Origin: Phragmites australis
Taxonomy: Eukaryota; Streptophyta; Magnoliopsida; Poales; Poaceae
Direction of reading: 5' to 3'
DNA: 64,000 bases
NCBI RefSeq assembly: GCF_958298935.1
Contig: NC_084933.1
Coordinates: 31,086,334-31,150,333 of the forward strand
Shown here: piece after piece, positions 1-12,428 of the stretch
Position numbering within the stretch: position 1 is the stretch's first letter
Layout: each line of letters opens with the position of its first letter
Position numbers and translations under genes: made by a program
The notes under the pieces: model-generated
What the model saw: only the letters and a program-made list of their open reading frames with translations
Told to the model about the DNA's origin: nothing
The model's database searches: none

Positions 1-1597
1 TTATAATAATTAATCTATATTTTATAAATCATTTTCCAAAATAAAGCATTTATTCTAACATTTTTGAAATAATTTTAACACTAGAAAAATACTAAATAAC
101 ATTTACATAAATAAAAATAGAGCTAAAAACATTTCTAAAACATTTTCTATTTTTTTGAATTTTTTCAAAAAAAACCTATTTTTGAATTATTCTATTTAGC
201 GAATTATTCTTCTAAAGAAAATTCTATTTAGTGCTAACTAGACCACTACGTGGGACAAAAATGTCGACGTAGCTCGCTGACGTGGCTATGCTGACTTGGC
301 GAAGTCTATTTAAATCACACGCGTTGATATGAGAATGAACAGACGAGATATATTCATCACGAAAGGGTATTGCGAATCTAATCTAAGCTGTATAATCGAG
401 AGATCTACTCATTGGACAGTTGAAGGTGACTCTACCATGGATCCGGTGAGAGAGGACGGCGACAGGTCGTGCACGGTGGAGAACGGTCAGAGAAGAGTGG
501 AGATGTCACTGTAGTGGTCGAATGACGATGGCTAACAGTGAAGCGCGATGAGATGTCGACGGTGAACTCGTTTGACGGGTCATGGGTTGTTAAGGGAAAC
601 CGGGATGGCTTGGTGGCACTTGAGCTTCAACGGTGAGCTTCCGTGTCCTTTGGAGCTCGATTGTGACGGCAGAACTCGAATGCGAGCGGTTGTGGATGTC
701 GAGGTGTGGTCGATGAACACGAGTGAATGCTCGGACGATGTCGGGAAGGGTTGGTGCAACACGACGATGGTGAGGGTGGCTCAGTGGAGTTTGATGGCTG
801 CGTGAAGGTGCTCTGGTGGCAAAAGGAGACTTGGATGGGGGGGGGGTTGATTTGGGCTTTATAGAGGGGAAAGGCGGATTGAATTGGCCGATTAGGGTCT
901 CAATGCGACGGCAAAAAAATAGACTTTGGTTTCCTTTCATCCGTGCGGTTTGTTCACGAATTGATCTTTCTTGGTGGCGGTGCATCGGTTACCAAGCGAA
1001 TGTGGCCTCCTTCCTTTACTCGAGCGCGGAATCAAGGAATTGAATCAAAAAGGAAAAGAAAAGAGGAGATCGGGTGGAGAGGAAGGAGATGAAAAGTGGG
1101 ACCCATATGACAAAGAGATGAAGAGATTAGAGGGAGGAAGAAAACGAACGTGACACTTTCATAAATGTCACATATGCAATGTGACATATTTTCTTAAGCA
1201 TTAGTCACGTTTTTTATCCATTATTATTAAATTCATATATATCTAATGAAAGAACGCACAAATCTCCGTGCAAATCAAGTGTCATAAAACATCAACTAGG
1301 AGTAAGAAGAAAAATCGGACAATGCATTAATAGTAAATTCGGTTTATTACTATGCAAAGAAATTCACAGCAACTGAAAATTTTAAATGCATAGTAGCTTA
1401 TTACACTCAACTAATGGAGACACTTGCCGAAAAAGAATGGATTTACAGCAGTAATCTTGCACATCTCTACGACTCTACCACCTGCTGAGCTCCGCTAATG
1501 GATTCACAGAAATGGAGATGTGACCTTATTGGTAGCTGATTCACTGTACACGCGTGGCTCAGGGCAGTTTTACGCTAAAGCTAGGCAAAAAAATCCT
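1..1597. other. unassigned intergenic stretch, possible old retroelement
   Basis: The first 300 bases are very AT-rich with repeated ctatttag-like words. From about 330 to 1150 the base composition becomes GC-richer, with a 131-codon open frame on the minus strand (590-985) that is Pro/Ser/His-rich and matches no family I know. Such low-complexity open frames are common in LTRs and gag-proximal parts of grass retrotransposons, but I see no LTR boundary, primer-binding site or polyprotein motif. At 1147-1190 there are short inverted words around gtgaca/tgtcac. The last 400 bases are probably the 3' UTR and flank of the LEA_2 gene. No gene is called. Confidence 0.3.
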
Positions 1598-2329
1598 CTA
1601 GATTTTGAGCTTAAAGCTGCAGTTGTTGGAGCGGATGCGAAGCTGCGTGCGTGCCTGGAGGCTGTCCACCACCAGGTTGCAGTTCGCCTTCCCCGTCATC
1701 TTCCATAGCTTGATGGCACCGAACTTTATGCGGATCGGCACACGGGCGCGCACCGTCAGCGGCACGAAGCCGGCCTGCTGCTGCTGCATCAGCTGCTTCG
1801 CGACGGCGCTGTCCAGCCGCGTCTCCCCCGCGAGCGAGATGCGTGGGTGCACCGTGGTTCGGTGTCCCTGGTACAGCGTCGGGAACGCGCCGCGGCACAG
1901 CTCCGTGCCGTTGAACGACGCCGTGACCTCGCCGCCGTCGTAGTAGATGCCGATGCGCCTGTTGGGGTTGTCGGCCGTCACGTCCACGTCGAAGGCGTCG
2001 GTCACCGTCATGGACGTGGTGTTCACGTCGAACCGGGTGACCGTGAGCCGGTCCACGTGGAAGCTGGGGATCTTGGGCCTGAACACGAGGTACAGGATCC
2101 CCGCCGTGGCGCCGAGCGCAACGACGAGGAGGATGACGACGAGCAAGGTGCAGCACATGCACCGGCAGCACCGGCTGTGCCGCTTGCGACGCGGCGGCGG
2201 CGGCAGCGGCGCGGGCGCGTACGGCGCCGGGGCCGTGACCGGCAGCTGTAGCTGGTCTTTCTTGCCCATGGCCTGGTCCGGCGGCGGCGAGCCCACCGTC
2301 ATCGGGTGGATCCTATGGTAGTCTGCCAT
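1598..2329 (-). CDS. NDR1/HIN1-like (NHL) LEA_2-domain membrane protein
   Basis: Single-exon gene of 243 codons. The ATG at 2329 (MADYHRIHPM) is preferred over an in-frame ATG 55 codons upstream, because the NHL family typically starts with a short Tyr/Pro-rich cytosolic tail. Residues 20-48 are Pro/Ala-rich. They are followed by a basic and Cys-rich stretch (RRKRHSRCCRCMCC) and one hydrophobic segment at about 61-83. Then comes the family hallmark RPKIPSFHVDRLTV and an LEA_2 fold region at about 110-220 with several N-x-S/T sites (NTTS, NGTE, NNCS). This is the architecture of plasma-membrane NHL proteins linked to pathogen and stress signalling. That role is family knowledge, not shown here. 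The C-terminus (SNNCSFKLKI) is typical, so the gene looks complete. It is isolated, with no neighbour within 2 kb on the same strand. Confidence 0.9.
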   Translation of the reverse strand: MADYHRIHPMTVGSPPPDQAMGKKDQLQLPVTAPAPYAPAPLPPPPRRKRHSRCCRCMCCTLLVVILLVVALGATAGILYLVFRPKIPSFHVDRLTVTRFDVNTTSMTVTDAFDVDVTADNPNRRIGIYYDGGEVTASFNGTELCRGAFPTLYQGHRTTVHPRISLAGETRLDSAVAKQLMQQQQAGFVPLTVRARVPIRIKFGAIKLWKMTGKANCNLVVDSLQARTQLRIRSNNCSFKLKI

Positions 2330-2530
2330 ATCTGCGCTCTGGACGTCTACGGCCGATCGAGTTGCCTGCACGAACGCAAGGTAAGAGAGGCCGGCGCGCG
2401 CGTACCACACAACGGCAGGCTTGGTTTGATTTGGTGAAAAGCTAGCTAGCGTCTCGGTGTTCTTGGTCCAGCTTATATGTGAGTCTCGTGTCACGTTGAT
2501 TGGTAATGGCTTGGCTTGGCTTGGCTTCTA
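2330..2530 (-). promoter_or_regulatory. 5' flank of the LEA_2 gene with candidate TATA
   Basis: On the minus strand a CATATAAGC word lies at about 2472-2480, roughly 145 nt upstream of the chosen ATG, which would suit a TATA box with a leader of about 110 nt. Just upstream, 2508-2527 holds a ttggc-type tandem repeat of about four units. The assignment is weak because TATA-like words are common in this AT-rich flank. Confidence 0.35.
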
Positions 2531-3340
2531 GACTGTGGAGCTCTTGACTTGGTTGGCCGTGGCCCATGGCGGCGTGATTGACTTACGCCTTGTTTTTTTT
2601 TCTTCCTTTCTTCTGTCTCGTGGAAGAAGAAATCACATGCGCCTGTTCTCATGTGATGCTCGTGCCTCTTTGTTGATATTTCTGGGATAAGTTTTTGACC
2701 CCATGTACCACGCGCCCACACTGCGTATACTGCTGTTCGAGGCATGTAAGTCATGCGCTCAGGTCGGCCATTTTCGTGTTGCATTTCGATACACATATGC
2801 ATCGCCAATGAATGCTACGCGTTGCGCCCAGTGGCGGATCTAGATAGAATGCTCATCTACTCCTCTTCTCCTCTTCTCATTTCTCTCCCTCTTCTTCTTA
2901 TATCTTTTTTCTTCGACTCTCATCTATAATAAAATATTATTTTTTTAGGACGAAACTTTATTGGTAGTGGAGTTATTAGAGCAACAAAGTAGAATATTTT
3001 TATACACACATATCCCACATACATCATATTCAGTGGCTCCACCACGTTATAGAGTATGAGTGCATATGCATCCCTTTCCATTTAAAAGTATTAGTAAAAT
3101 TAACTTTGATGAACAACAAATTACTATAGCTTCAATAAAAAGTAAAGAACCATACACCCCTCCCTCCAACACTAACTTCGCCCCTGATCATATTTACACC
3201 TTAGTTCTCCTTTCTAAAAAAATATTTACACCTTAGTTACGCACACACGTACGTACCCTAACCCACACTAAAAATATATTAGAGTCTCACATCTTCAATA
3301 TTTAAATATGTATATCTTACTTAACGCGTACGTGTACGTA
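2531..3340. other. gene-free AT-rich intergenic stretch with TE-like words
   Basis: No coding region is supported. A word cagtggcggatctag at 2830 and a roughly inverse word near 3180 (cttcgcccctg) look like the ends of a hAT-type element, but the flanking 8-mers do not match. The stretch 2850-2910 is pyrimidine-rich (ctcctcttctc repeats). Confidence 0.3.
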
Positions 3341-3344
3341 TACT

Positions 3345-3480
3345 AAGTCTAGCCCAAGACCATACCAAAAGCAATTAGAGATTAAAACCCCCGGATAAAC
3401 ACGCACGCTAAAGCCAGGCTTCGAACGCGGTGTATCTAATGGCCACCGGCCACCGTTGCCAACCGACCTACGCTCGGTGG
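3345..3480 (-). mobile_element. tRNA-derived SINE-like remnant
   Basis: Read on the minus strand, this contains an A-box-like word GTAGGTCGGTTGGC (3458-3471) and, about 30 nt downstream, a B-box-like word GCGTTCGAAGCC (3417-3428). These are the two internal RNA polymerase III promoter elements of tRNA-derived SINEs. A short T-run follows. The sequence between and around the boxes does not fold as a tRNA and has no complete acceptor stem, so this is not a tRNA gene. Ends and target duplication were not resolved. Confidence 0.5.
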
Positions 3481-3895
3481 AATTACTGACGAGACCGTGG
3501 GCACGCTGTACGGCTCAGAGCAGGCCATGAAGACCCGAACGAACGGTCGGCGTCGCACCGATTTGGATCATGTCATGCGTAGCTCACCCCTGTCGTCGAC
3601 CAGAACAGAATGGAAATACAGTAATCGGCCATCAGGGAAGAGTATGAATAATTAATTTCCCGGAAGATGCCTCTACTCCAACCACTGGAGGGAGGGAGGC
3701 AGGCAGCATGCTTCAATTGACCGGACGTCGTTATGTTTATGTGTTGAACGTTCAGACGGGTCCATTCCGGAAAGCTTTCATCCGTGACGTGATCAACGGT
3801 TGCCGACAGACTTTTCCCATTTCACACTCCCGTTCCTCGCTTCCTGCTCAGCGTAATTTCATTCAACCAAATTCCGTGTTCAGTATAAACTCAGC

Positions 3896-4074
3896 CAGTG
3901 GCAGAGTTAAAACATCCTCTAAGTAAGAATTTTGAATGTGTCTAATATTAATTTGTACTGGTATTTATAAAATTTTACTCTATGAAGAACTAATCTGTAC
4001 TGATATCGATGTATTTTAATTGAGGTATTTTAGATGTGCTTATGACACCCAAAATACCTCTGCCTCCGCCCCAA
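3896..4074. mobile_element. hAT-type MITE (179 bp) with 8-bp target duplication
   Basis: The element is bounded by identical 8-mers AACTCAGC at 3888-3895 and 4075-4082. The left end is CAGTGGCAGAG and the right end, read inversely, is a longer form ggggcggaggcagag. The left end therefore looks like the right end after a short internal deletion. Size, AT-rich interior and 8-bp duplication fit a non-autonomous hAT element, although the right terminal dinucleotide is not canonical. Confidence 0.55.
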
Positions 4075-4082
4075 AACTCAGC

Positions 4083-4909
4083 TCAACTTTGGAAAACTCC
4101 ACTCTAGAGCTACCTTGAGTGAATGGTACTATTTGAGCCGTCCAGCTCAAGCGGTCAAGCCTGAGATTCACGCCAAAGGTGAGAAAGTGGAGTGATACTT
4201 TTAACATTTTTAGAAACTCAATTTTTGTAGGAAAATATAGTAGAGAGATTTTTTTTATTGGTGAGGACCGGCGTCGAGTAAAGCTCGATAGTACCTCCAG
4301 AAAATCCGCATCCGTTAGCAGCCGGGGAACGAAAGCTGGAAGTTCTGGGCGGGTTGGGCCACAGCAGGCAGAGAGGGATGGACATGCTCACCTGCCAGGC
4401 AGCTGACTGGTCAATGTCTTCAGCTGTGTATGACGGATGCTCCGCCGTGGTGCATCTTGTTCCTCTTATTTGTTGTTTTTTTATTAAAAAAATATATATG
4501 TCGTCCTAAACTGTGTTTAGTCAATTATTATAGAATGAAGTAGCTGCGATCCTAACATCCAACTAAAGTCAATTATTTGGTATTAAAATGCTAAGAGCTC
4601 AACTTTAATGATCAGTTGCTATAAACAATGTCGTGCTCCTGCCACAACATATGTTGATCCCCAATCTATTCTTTTTGCCCAAATGGTACTGGCCATTTCA
4701 ACAGAAAGATCTGTTTACAACAATGAACAAGACAAGCAAACAATTCCTCATCCACTTCCACTGGTCAAGACCAGGCCCCAGCTTACGTACACCATGATCT
4801 CTGTTTCCTCTCAACTTTCATCCTGTCCGGATAACATAAACATTTCTGTCACTTGGAAAAATGTACAAGTATAGAGCACGTGTGAGTAATATTAACATGT
4901 CTGATTTGT
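4083..4909. other. intergenic stretch and likely 3' UTR of the DUF639 gene
   Basis: No coding signal is seen from 4083 to about 4600. The 300 bases just downstream (in gene sense) of the DUF639 stop codon at 4910 probably hold its 3' UTR. I could not place a poly(A) signal with confidence. Confidence 0.35.
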
Positions 4910-7900
4910 TCATCTCGACCTCAGCCTCGATCTCCATCTCCTGGTGTCCTGAGGCCTCAGGAGTTGTACAGGAGCAGCCGGAATCCGTAGCCACCACTCC
5001 CTCAACCTCCTCACCAATTTCTCGCTGCTCTTCTTTCTCACCGGCATCTGCCTCGTGTATGCTTCCAGCAGAATCAGCAGAACTATGCTTCTCATTGGTA
5101 GCAACGCAAATGCCGCAGCCGCGACGACAAGCGCAACCGCAACTATGTTGGTGCTCTGGAACAAGGAACAATTTTCACTCGTCAAAATGGCAAAGTTGCA
5201 AGGTCCATACAGGATGGCAAGCTACCAGAAGCATATATGTCTAGGAGTGATCAAGGTACAGAACCTGAGGAAATGCTGCAAGCATGAGGGACCGGAGCTT
5301 GAGGAGGAAAATGTTTCCGGCCTGCACATGCGCTTCTAGCTGCGAGATGGCTTCTTGCAGAGCCAGGAGCTGTTCGACAGTTCTTCTCCGAGGGGGAGTT
5401 GTCACCTCAAATACTCCGATCAACTGCCCGTTCCCGCAATGTTTGTGCCATAGCATCAAGAGAGTACAGCCGAGCAAACAACCAGGAAGCATGAACCAGA
5501 TCCAACCGCTGCAGTTAAATACATCATTTTCAACAAAAATGTGAATTCGTAACTACTTTGTACAAATATTTTCTGAACCAGAATCTGCAGAGATGCTTTC
5601 AGGCTATCTCATATGATATGATCATAAGATCAGGAATCAGTACCTATATATCATGTAGAGGAAACAGAACAAGAAGACATATGATTTAAGTGGATCTTCC
5701 CACTCGACCAAAACAAGAAGCCATTTGCCTAACTCAATCAAAGGAAATAGTAGTTCCTGCACATTAGGAGGGAATCTACCAGCGTTATTACGTTATGAAT
5801 CTTAAAAGAAATTCAGATTGTGACCAACATGCTAGAAGCATGCCTTGCGGTTCACAGTTATCAATGTAAGTTCAGGTTCTGCCATGTCCAAGTGCTTTGG
5901 TTACCTAGAGCTACAGTTTTTTGGCGGGGGGAGGGGGGGTGTTTCAGGGCTTCAGTACTAGAAATAAAATCTTGTGAAGTAGTATCAAACGACGAGAGCA
6001 ATACCTTCAAGACAGCTACATTAGTGTCTATGTCTTCCACTTTGATCTGATCAAGCGTTGCCCGTGCTGCCTCCACTCTGCCCGAATAATCTACCGAACG
6101 GTCTAGAGCCATTTGCACCGAGCAAGTTCCTCCTATCTGCACGTCTCCGACCATGAAATCCCTTTCCTCAGGATTGTCCTCCTCCTTCAGTGTCAGCAAA
6201 CCCATCCTCACCATTGTATAAGCAGAAAGTGGGAAGGGATCAGCAAGTGTCAATTCATCCGAACTACTCTGCCCAAAATCCTCACTTCCTCTGAATCTTG
6301 AGCAGTGCTGCTTCAGCTTGCCATACAGTGCCTCTAATATCTTATCCCCTTTGGGCAGTTTCTCTGCTAAGTTGAAGGCAAGGGTCGTCTTAAAATGTGC
6401 TGGTAGTATGTGGAATCCCTCTTTCACGGTGCGGTACCGCAGAATTCCAAGCGTCGCAACCGAAAGAGCCTCTGCCTTCTGGAAATCTGCAAGCCTGTAC
6501 TTCCTGATGAACTTGTGTGCGTGCAGCACCTCTTTGATGACTGCAAACCAGTAGTCCCTGCGTGTGTGGCCATTGAATTGAGGGAATTCAAAGAACACGG
6601 GTTCACTTCTGTCAGTAGTGAACGTATGTTAGCCATCATATTTGCAAATTGGTATGTATTATGATAAGAGCAGTAACTTTTTATCTACTTAAAAACATTA
6701 GGAATGAAGCCTTTTGTTCTGTACAGTTACTCACGTCGAGCTAGACTTGTACACGACTGCTTTGTCAAAAAGGTGAGCACCCCATGGGCCAGTGGATTCA
6801 CGTTTGACAGACTGCTTCAAGTCCCTTGCCAGATCATACATGACAGCCTCGCCATACGAGAAATCGACACCGATAGGCTCGAAGTAGAGAGCGTGATTCG
6901 TCAGCGTGAGCCTCCCTGCAAAATGCGCAGCTCATACACCTTAAGACCCTTGTGAAGAACCACAACTCACAAGGACTGATCAAAATCCCCATAAGGAAAA
7001 TGCTTAACCAGGCCATGTGGACGTCCCAATGTGCTGTAGAACCGGCTTGGTCGTTGCAGCGCCATAGATGTCGAGGATTACTTCGATGTCGGAGAGCTGG
7101 AGGGCAGGAGCTTTGTGTCCATCTGATATACGTTTTGCAGAGCTGAGCACCCTAGCATCAGAGATGACACAGTAAGGCAGTCATGCAGTGCAAGTGACTA
7201 AACTGATTACTCATCCTAACATGTCACTGCAATGCTCACAATTTAGAGGATGCAACAGGCTTGAGCAATGTGAATAAGATAAAGATCGATGCGCGTACGT
7301 ACTGGTCTAAGCTTTTGAGGTATTTGTGGTAGATGAGAAAATGCAGTCGGCCTCCGGTCGAGTTGGTGAGCGCGTCAAATAGGTTCCGGACGGTGATGGG
7401 ATGCGCCATGGCGGGGCAGGCAGGAGCAATCTTGGCAAAAGCCTCGGGTCCAACTGTCCTCCTCCCATCGATCTACATTGATTCCACATACATAAAAAAG
7501 ATCAGGCAATGCAATTCAAGCATATGATCAAATGGTTTGAGCAAGAACAAGTACAGAAGCAACAACGAACGACCTGAATGGCCATCTGCGTTGGGCTTGA
7601 ATAGAATATGGATCCACCGTCGTCGTCATCCGCGTCGTCCCGGAGAATGCTGAAAGCCGTCTTCTGTATCATGAAAAAAAATCAACTTTGATCAGTGTCT
7701 GATATGGATTACATGGTGCGGCGGTTTGTTCTTACGAGGAAGGATCGATCTCACCTGAAACACGGCGTCGGTCTCCTCATCGGGCGCCTCCCAGGCGAGC
7801 ATCATGTCGTAGGTGAGTGAGTGGAACTCCCTGTCGCCGAGGTGATCCTGGCGCTTGGTCTCGACGCGCAGAGCAACGTAGGAGCAGTACTCGACAACGC

Positions 7901-8235
7901 TCCTGGCGTACTCCAGCGGCCGGCAGGCCTGCTCCTCCGCGTGGAACCGCCGGAGCAGCTGATCCACCGGCACGCCCGCGATCCTGCCATGGGCACGCAA
8001 TGGCGACGTTTATTCGTGATCTAAGAAACCGAGTCACGCCGTGCGTGCTGCGTGCAACAACATCAAGGAGATGGACGGACCGGGCGCATCGGTGGACGAC
8101 GGAGGCGGCGATGCGCGAGAGGGGCGGGATGGCCGCGTCGGTCGCCATGTCCGCGGCCTCCACTGCGCCGCCGTGCTCCTTCTTGCCCCTCCCCCTGCTG
8201 TGGTCGCCGCCGAAGAGGCCCTCAAGGAGACCCAT
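4910..8235 (-). CDS. DUF639 family protein, ten exons, 724 aa
   Basis: Rebuilt exons (minus strand): 8235-8081, 7983-7755, 7663-7574, 7472-7303, 7151-7009, 6915-6735, 6608-6005, 5756-5644, 5508-5265 and 5155-4910. All introns are GT-AG, and the phases join without a stop to give 725 codons including the stop. Recognisable DUF639 segments, in order, are LSRIAASVVHRCAR, YARSVVEYCSYVAL, LTYDMMLAWEAP, GRRTVGPEAFAKIAPACP, LFDALTN, KPVLQHIGTSTWPGRLTLTN and RRDYWFAVIKEVLHAHKF. The C-terminal third has hydrophobic segments from about residue 545 to the end (exons 8-10), so a membrane-associated protein is likely. The biochemical function of the family is unknown. The weakest splice site is the exon 1 donor (CCCG/GTCCGT); its join to ARIAGVP fits family alignment. 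The pyruvate kinase gene lies 763 bp upstream in the same orientation. Confidence 0.88.
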
Positions 8236-8998
8236 CTGTGGTGGCGGCGGAGCAGGAGGAAGGCATCGTCCGTCTCCGTCGCCGCCTTCCCCGCTGCCCG
8301 GTTAAGGCAAGGTGGTGCGTTTCCGTGGCGTGCCGTGGTTTTGACGGATGCTTTGCGTTTCTTGCCCTTTCCGTGGACGGTGGCTATACGCGCGTTCCCT
8401 CTCTGCTCCGCCGTGGTCGGACGTCCAGTGAGGACCAGCGCGCGGGTCGCTAACCTATCCACGACGACAGACTTGGCTTCCAAAGCAAGTCCGACTGATA
8501 TACCAGGTTGCGGTCCCTTCAAAAAACAGATAAAGACGACTCTGTTTGATTCGTCGCTGCTGGATATCAATTCATCAATGGCTGATGGATTTACATGCAA
8601 AAAAGTTCTGGGCATTTTAAGCGTAGGTTTACTGAACTCAGCAGATACCAACAATGATGCCAATCTTATTAGCATACCGTCTGTATCGACATCACCACCA
8701 CAAAGTTGTTCTGCATTATAGAACAGCTACGAGAAAATTGCGCAGGGATGAAATAGAAACCGCCTGTCAAATACTACACAGGACATGAACATAGACAGTA
8801 GCAGAGCTCTACATATAATGGAGTCCTCTCCCTCATTTACCAGCTCAAATCTATGCAAACAAAAACATCCTGCAAACTGCAGGCTGAGAGCGCGATTATC
8901 TGTCTCCAACAGGTGGAGTTGTAAAACAGGTAGGAAGTTCTGTTTCATGAATCCCAGCGATGTGAAGAACCCTGGGACTCGAGTCACCGTGCTGATGA
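8236..8998. promoter_or_regulatory. DUF639 promoter region and pyruvate kinase 3' flank
   Basis: This interval separates two genes on the same strand. The part near 8240-8460 is GC-rich and would hold the DUF639 leader and promoter. The part from about 8740 to 8998 is AT-richer and most likely the pyruvate kinase 3' UTR. An open frame of 213 codons crosses the DUF639 start region in another frame, but it has low complexity and no recognisable homology. Confidence 0.4.
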
Positions 8999-11900
8999 TC
9001 ACTTCACGATACAGATCTTGATAACAGAAGCGACACCGATACGGTGGAGAGCCACGACGGCATCACCAGGCTTGCACAGCTGCTTCTGCACAGCTGACTT
9101 CAGTGCAGCCTCCAGGATCACCTCTGTCGACTCTGAATCGGTAGCCTTGGCAGAGCCCTCAGCAAGGAGGGGAATGAGACCTCTGTATATTAGGCTGTGT
9201 CTTGCTGGGCCCTCGGAGCTGATGGTCCAGTCGAACGAATCGGTTGTTAGCACAGGGACAACCACAGAGAGGATTGGAACCCTGGGTCGGTACTTGGCGA
9301 CCAGCTTGGCCGTGGTGCCACCGCGAGTCAAGACGACAATCAGTGTAGCCCTGGCCTTGTTGGCAGTTCGCACGGCAGAGGACGCAAGAGATTCCAATGG
9401 GCTCATCGGAAGGGGTGCAGACCTGATCATTGCCTTGAAAATAGCCTCATAGTCCAGGGAAGACTCTGCCTCAACGCAGATACGAGCCATGATCTTCACG
9501 GCCACCTCGGGATATGCTCCAGCAGCACTCTCACCACTGAGCATGACACAGTCGGTTCCATCAAGAACAGCATTTGCAACATCAGTGGCCTCAGCACGAG
9601 TTGGCCTCGGAGATTTGATCATTGACTCAAGCATTTGAGTAGCAGTAACAACAGGCTTGCCAGCAATGTTGCACTTATAGATCATCATCTTCTGCGCAAG
9701 GAAAATCTTCTCAACTGGAATCTCCATTCCCAGATCACCTCTAGCAACCATAAAGGCATCAGTCTCCCTCAATATCTCATCAAAGTTTACCACACCCTCT
9801 TGGTTTTCAACCTACATAGCAAGAACAAATTATGAAAGAAATCAGATCCAGATCCGTGACACAGGAACCAACATGATCACAAGAAGTGCTATATGCACAT
9901 ATCATCATGTCAAAAGAACAAAGTTATAGCAGGAAACCATCTAGGTTCCAGAATTTCAGTTACATTGCAGTAAATAATAAGTTTAATATGATCTGAATTC
10001 ATTGTAGGAGTACCAATAAATAGAATGAACTTTACTACGACAAAATTCAGTGTAAAAGAAACAAATTTGTATTTTGCTAATCAGCTGTAAAATAAAAATT
10101 CTTGTGAACAGTTGCAGTCTAGGCAAGCACTATCCTAGTAGGAAGTATGTAGTAGAAGAATACTCAACATACCACTATTGTAAATTACATGCTATGGCAC
10201 AAACTGGTTATGTTTACAAAGAAGAAAAGTTGGGAAAGGCTTCATAGGAGAACATCGAACAAAGCATGGTTCCGGTGTGTATCAATAAAGGACTGAAGTG
10301 TGAAGCAACTCATTGACTATCTAGTCTCTCTTACACAGCCTGGTGCTTATCTAAACATGCAGAACCATTTCATGGTTTCAATACAGAACAAAAATTGGAG
10401 AAGCAATTATGGACAGAAAAATAGTTAATAAAACCCCTTAAATATCTAAGGCGATAATATATACAAACCTTTGACATCAACTTAATGCGCTTGGCATGTT
10501 GCCCAAGGACCTGTCTGACAGTCACCAGATCTGATCCTTTACGGACAAAGGATAGAGCAATCATATCAATATCATTTGGGACGCCCCATCCCAAAATGTC
10601 TTCTTTATCTTTCTCAGTTAGCGTAGGAAGATCCACAACAATTCCTGGCAAATTGCAATTCTTTCTCTCTCCGAGCATTGCAGTGTTCTCACACCTACAC
10701 CTCACAGTTCCAGCATCAGGATCGCAAGATAAAACAGTCAAGGAGATGGTACCATCTGCGCATAGAATGAGATTTCCAGGTTTCACATCTGCAGGTAATT
10801 TCTTGTAACTCATAGCGATCATATTCTCATCGCCTTTGATATCATAATCAGTGGTAACAGTGATTTCTTGACCCTTGGTTAGCTTGATTGGTTTACCATC
10901 CTTCAAAAACCCAGTACGAATTTCAGGACCCTGGAGAAATGAATGAAAGATTAAGAACGGTTAATATACATTAAATATCACACTAACAAAAATTCAGTCA
11001 GAACATGTACTAAACAAGTAAACATCATGGAATGACATAAAAGAAACCAATTGCAGGAAGTCTATTTGCAGCCAATTGGAGTAACAAAGGAAACCACCAA
11101 CATATATGATTATAAGAACTATAAAAAGAAACACCACTAATTGAAAGAACTATGTGACAACTGACAGCAAGGAAGTGAGGAACTAAAGCCCTCGAAAGTT
11201 CATTCCATATCAAACATCGTATCAAGCCAAGCATTTGAATTGGAAATCGAATCACTAAGTTGCATGCATTCACAGAGTTTAAAAGGAAGATCTAAAAGGT
11301 CCTAGCAGTATGAAGGCCAAAACACCGACCTGGTGGGTTCAACATTTTCACTCAAAACCACTACTCATCAAAGTCTGGAGAGAGAATTATTTTATACTGT
11401 AGCCAAGAAGTAACCAAACTACATCAAATCCTCCAACATTCATGTACTCACTTGCCAGTTAAACACATTGCCAAAAGTACTGATGGACAAAATAACTAAA
11501 ACAAATAGACAAAATCTAAAGCTAGCTCGAAAAAAAAAGATGTATTGCATCCTTTCCACCAACAATGTTGGCATGCAGCCACCTGATGAACGAAAAACAC
11601 ACCACCGACTGCTAGGGAATCTATAATCCTCATAAGGTCCCGGATTAGCTATATGGAGACACTAGCATAAGCATGAACATTCCAATTCCATGTAACAAAA
11701 GTCCAAAGTTTGGCCACGAGAAAATGCATTCTTTAATGATCCGGATTTAACCGTCAACGGTTAACCGACCCACCAATCCAAGATCCATCGCTTGTGCAAC
11801 AAGGCAAACGCAGAGCCGCCGGCAAATCTAGCCCCTCGTGCCTCGTACCATTCTGTCGAGCCCTCGACTCAAGAGCCAAAACTTCCAAATAAGCTTGGAT

Positions 11901-12088
11901 CCTAACTGTCTGAACCATGCTACCTCCAAATCCGACCAAGCTCGTCCCGCTCAACAGATCAGTAGATCCCAGTGCAAATCCTCCTCTCCCAGACCGAGAC
12001 AACTCCCCTGACTGGCCCGATCCAACAAACTAAGCAGCACAGCAGGGGACAGCCACGCATGATGTAACTCAAGCAGGCCGAGCGCAAG

Positions 12089-12145
<57 letters not shown>

Positions 12146-12419
12146 AAACCTTGGTGTCGAGCATGACGGCGCATAGGATGCCGGTGTTGTGCATGGCCTG
12201 TCGGAGGTTGTCGAGCGTCCCCTGGTGGTATTCGTGCGTGCCGTGCGAGAAGTTGAAGCGCGCGACGTTCATGCCGGCGCGGAGCAGCTTCTCGAGCATG
12301 GGCACGGAGCGGGAGGCCGGGCCGAGAGTGCAGACGAGCTTGGTCTTGGGCATCCGGCCGTCGCCGCCGTCGCCGAGCTCCAGGTCCGCCAGGATCGCCG
12401 CCATGTCGATGTTCGCCAT
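8999..12419 (-). CDS. cytosolic pyruvate kinase, three exons, 514 aa
   Basis: Exons (minus strand): 12419-12150 (90 codons), 10930-10469 (154 codons) and 9811-8999 (271 codons including stop). It catalyses phosphoenolpyruvate + ADP to pyruvate + ATP, the last step of glycolysis. The N-terminus MANIDMAAIL lacks a plastid transit peptide, and the following TKLVCTLGPASRSV and NVARFNFSHGTHEYH are the typical cytosolic start. The substrate and cation region MLDTKGPEIRTGF is split by intron 1. The catalytic signature IKLMSKVENQE is split by intron 2 immediately after its lysine (about residue 244). Further hallmarks are MVARGDLGMEIP, TATQMLESM, PTRAEATDVANAVLDGTDC and the C-terminal VVALHRIG. All expected segments are present, so the enzyme should be active. 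Exon 1 is flanked by long GA/CT tracts (listed separately). Introns are about 1.2 kb and 0.66 kb. Confidence 0.97.
12091..12139. repeat. (GA)n microsatellite in pyruvate kinase intron 1
   Basis: About 49 bases of uninterrupted GA on the plus strand, that is (CT)n in the sense of the gene. It begins about 10 nt inside the intron from the 5' splice site. This is an unusual place for a long pyrimidine tract. Confidence 0.98.
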
Positions 12420-12425
12420 CGCCTC

Positions 12426-12428
<3 letters not shown>

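Noticed and set aside
1611..2251. Long open frames on both strands inside the LEA_2 gene
   Set aside because: GC-rich shadow frames of the NHL coding sequence; biased to Arg, His, Gly and Ala without domain.
2830..3187. hAT element with cagtggcgga and cgcccctg ends
   Set aside because: The ends are only loosely inverse and the flanking 8-mers gttgcgcc and atcatatt do not match.
8034..8675. 213-codon open frame on the minus strand over the DUF639 start
   Set aside because: Different frame from the DUF639 start, low complexity Arg/Ala/Ser-rich end, no recognisable domain; the DUF639 frame explains the region.
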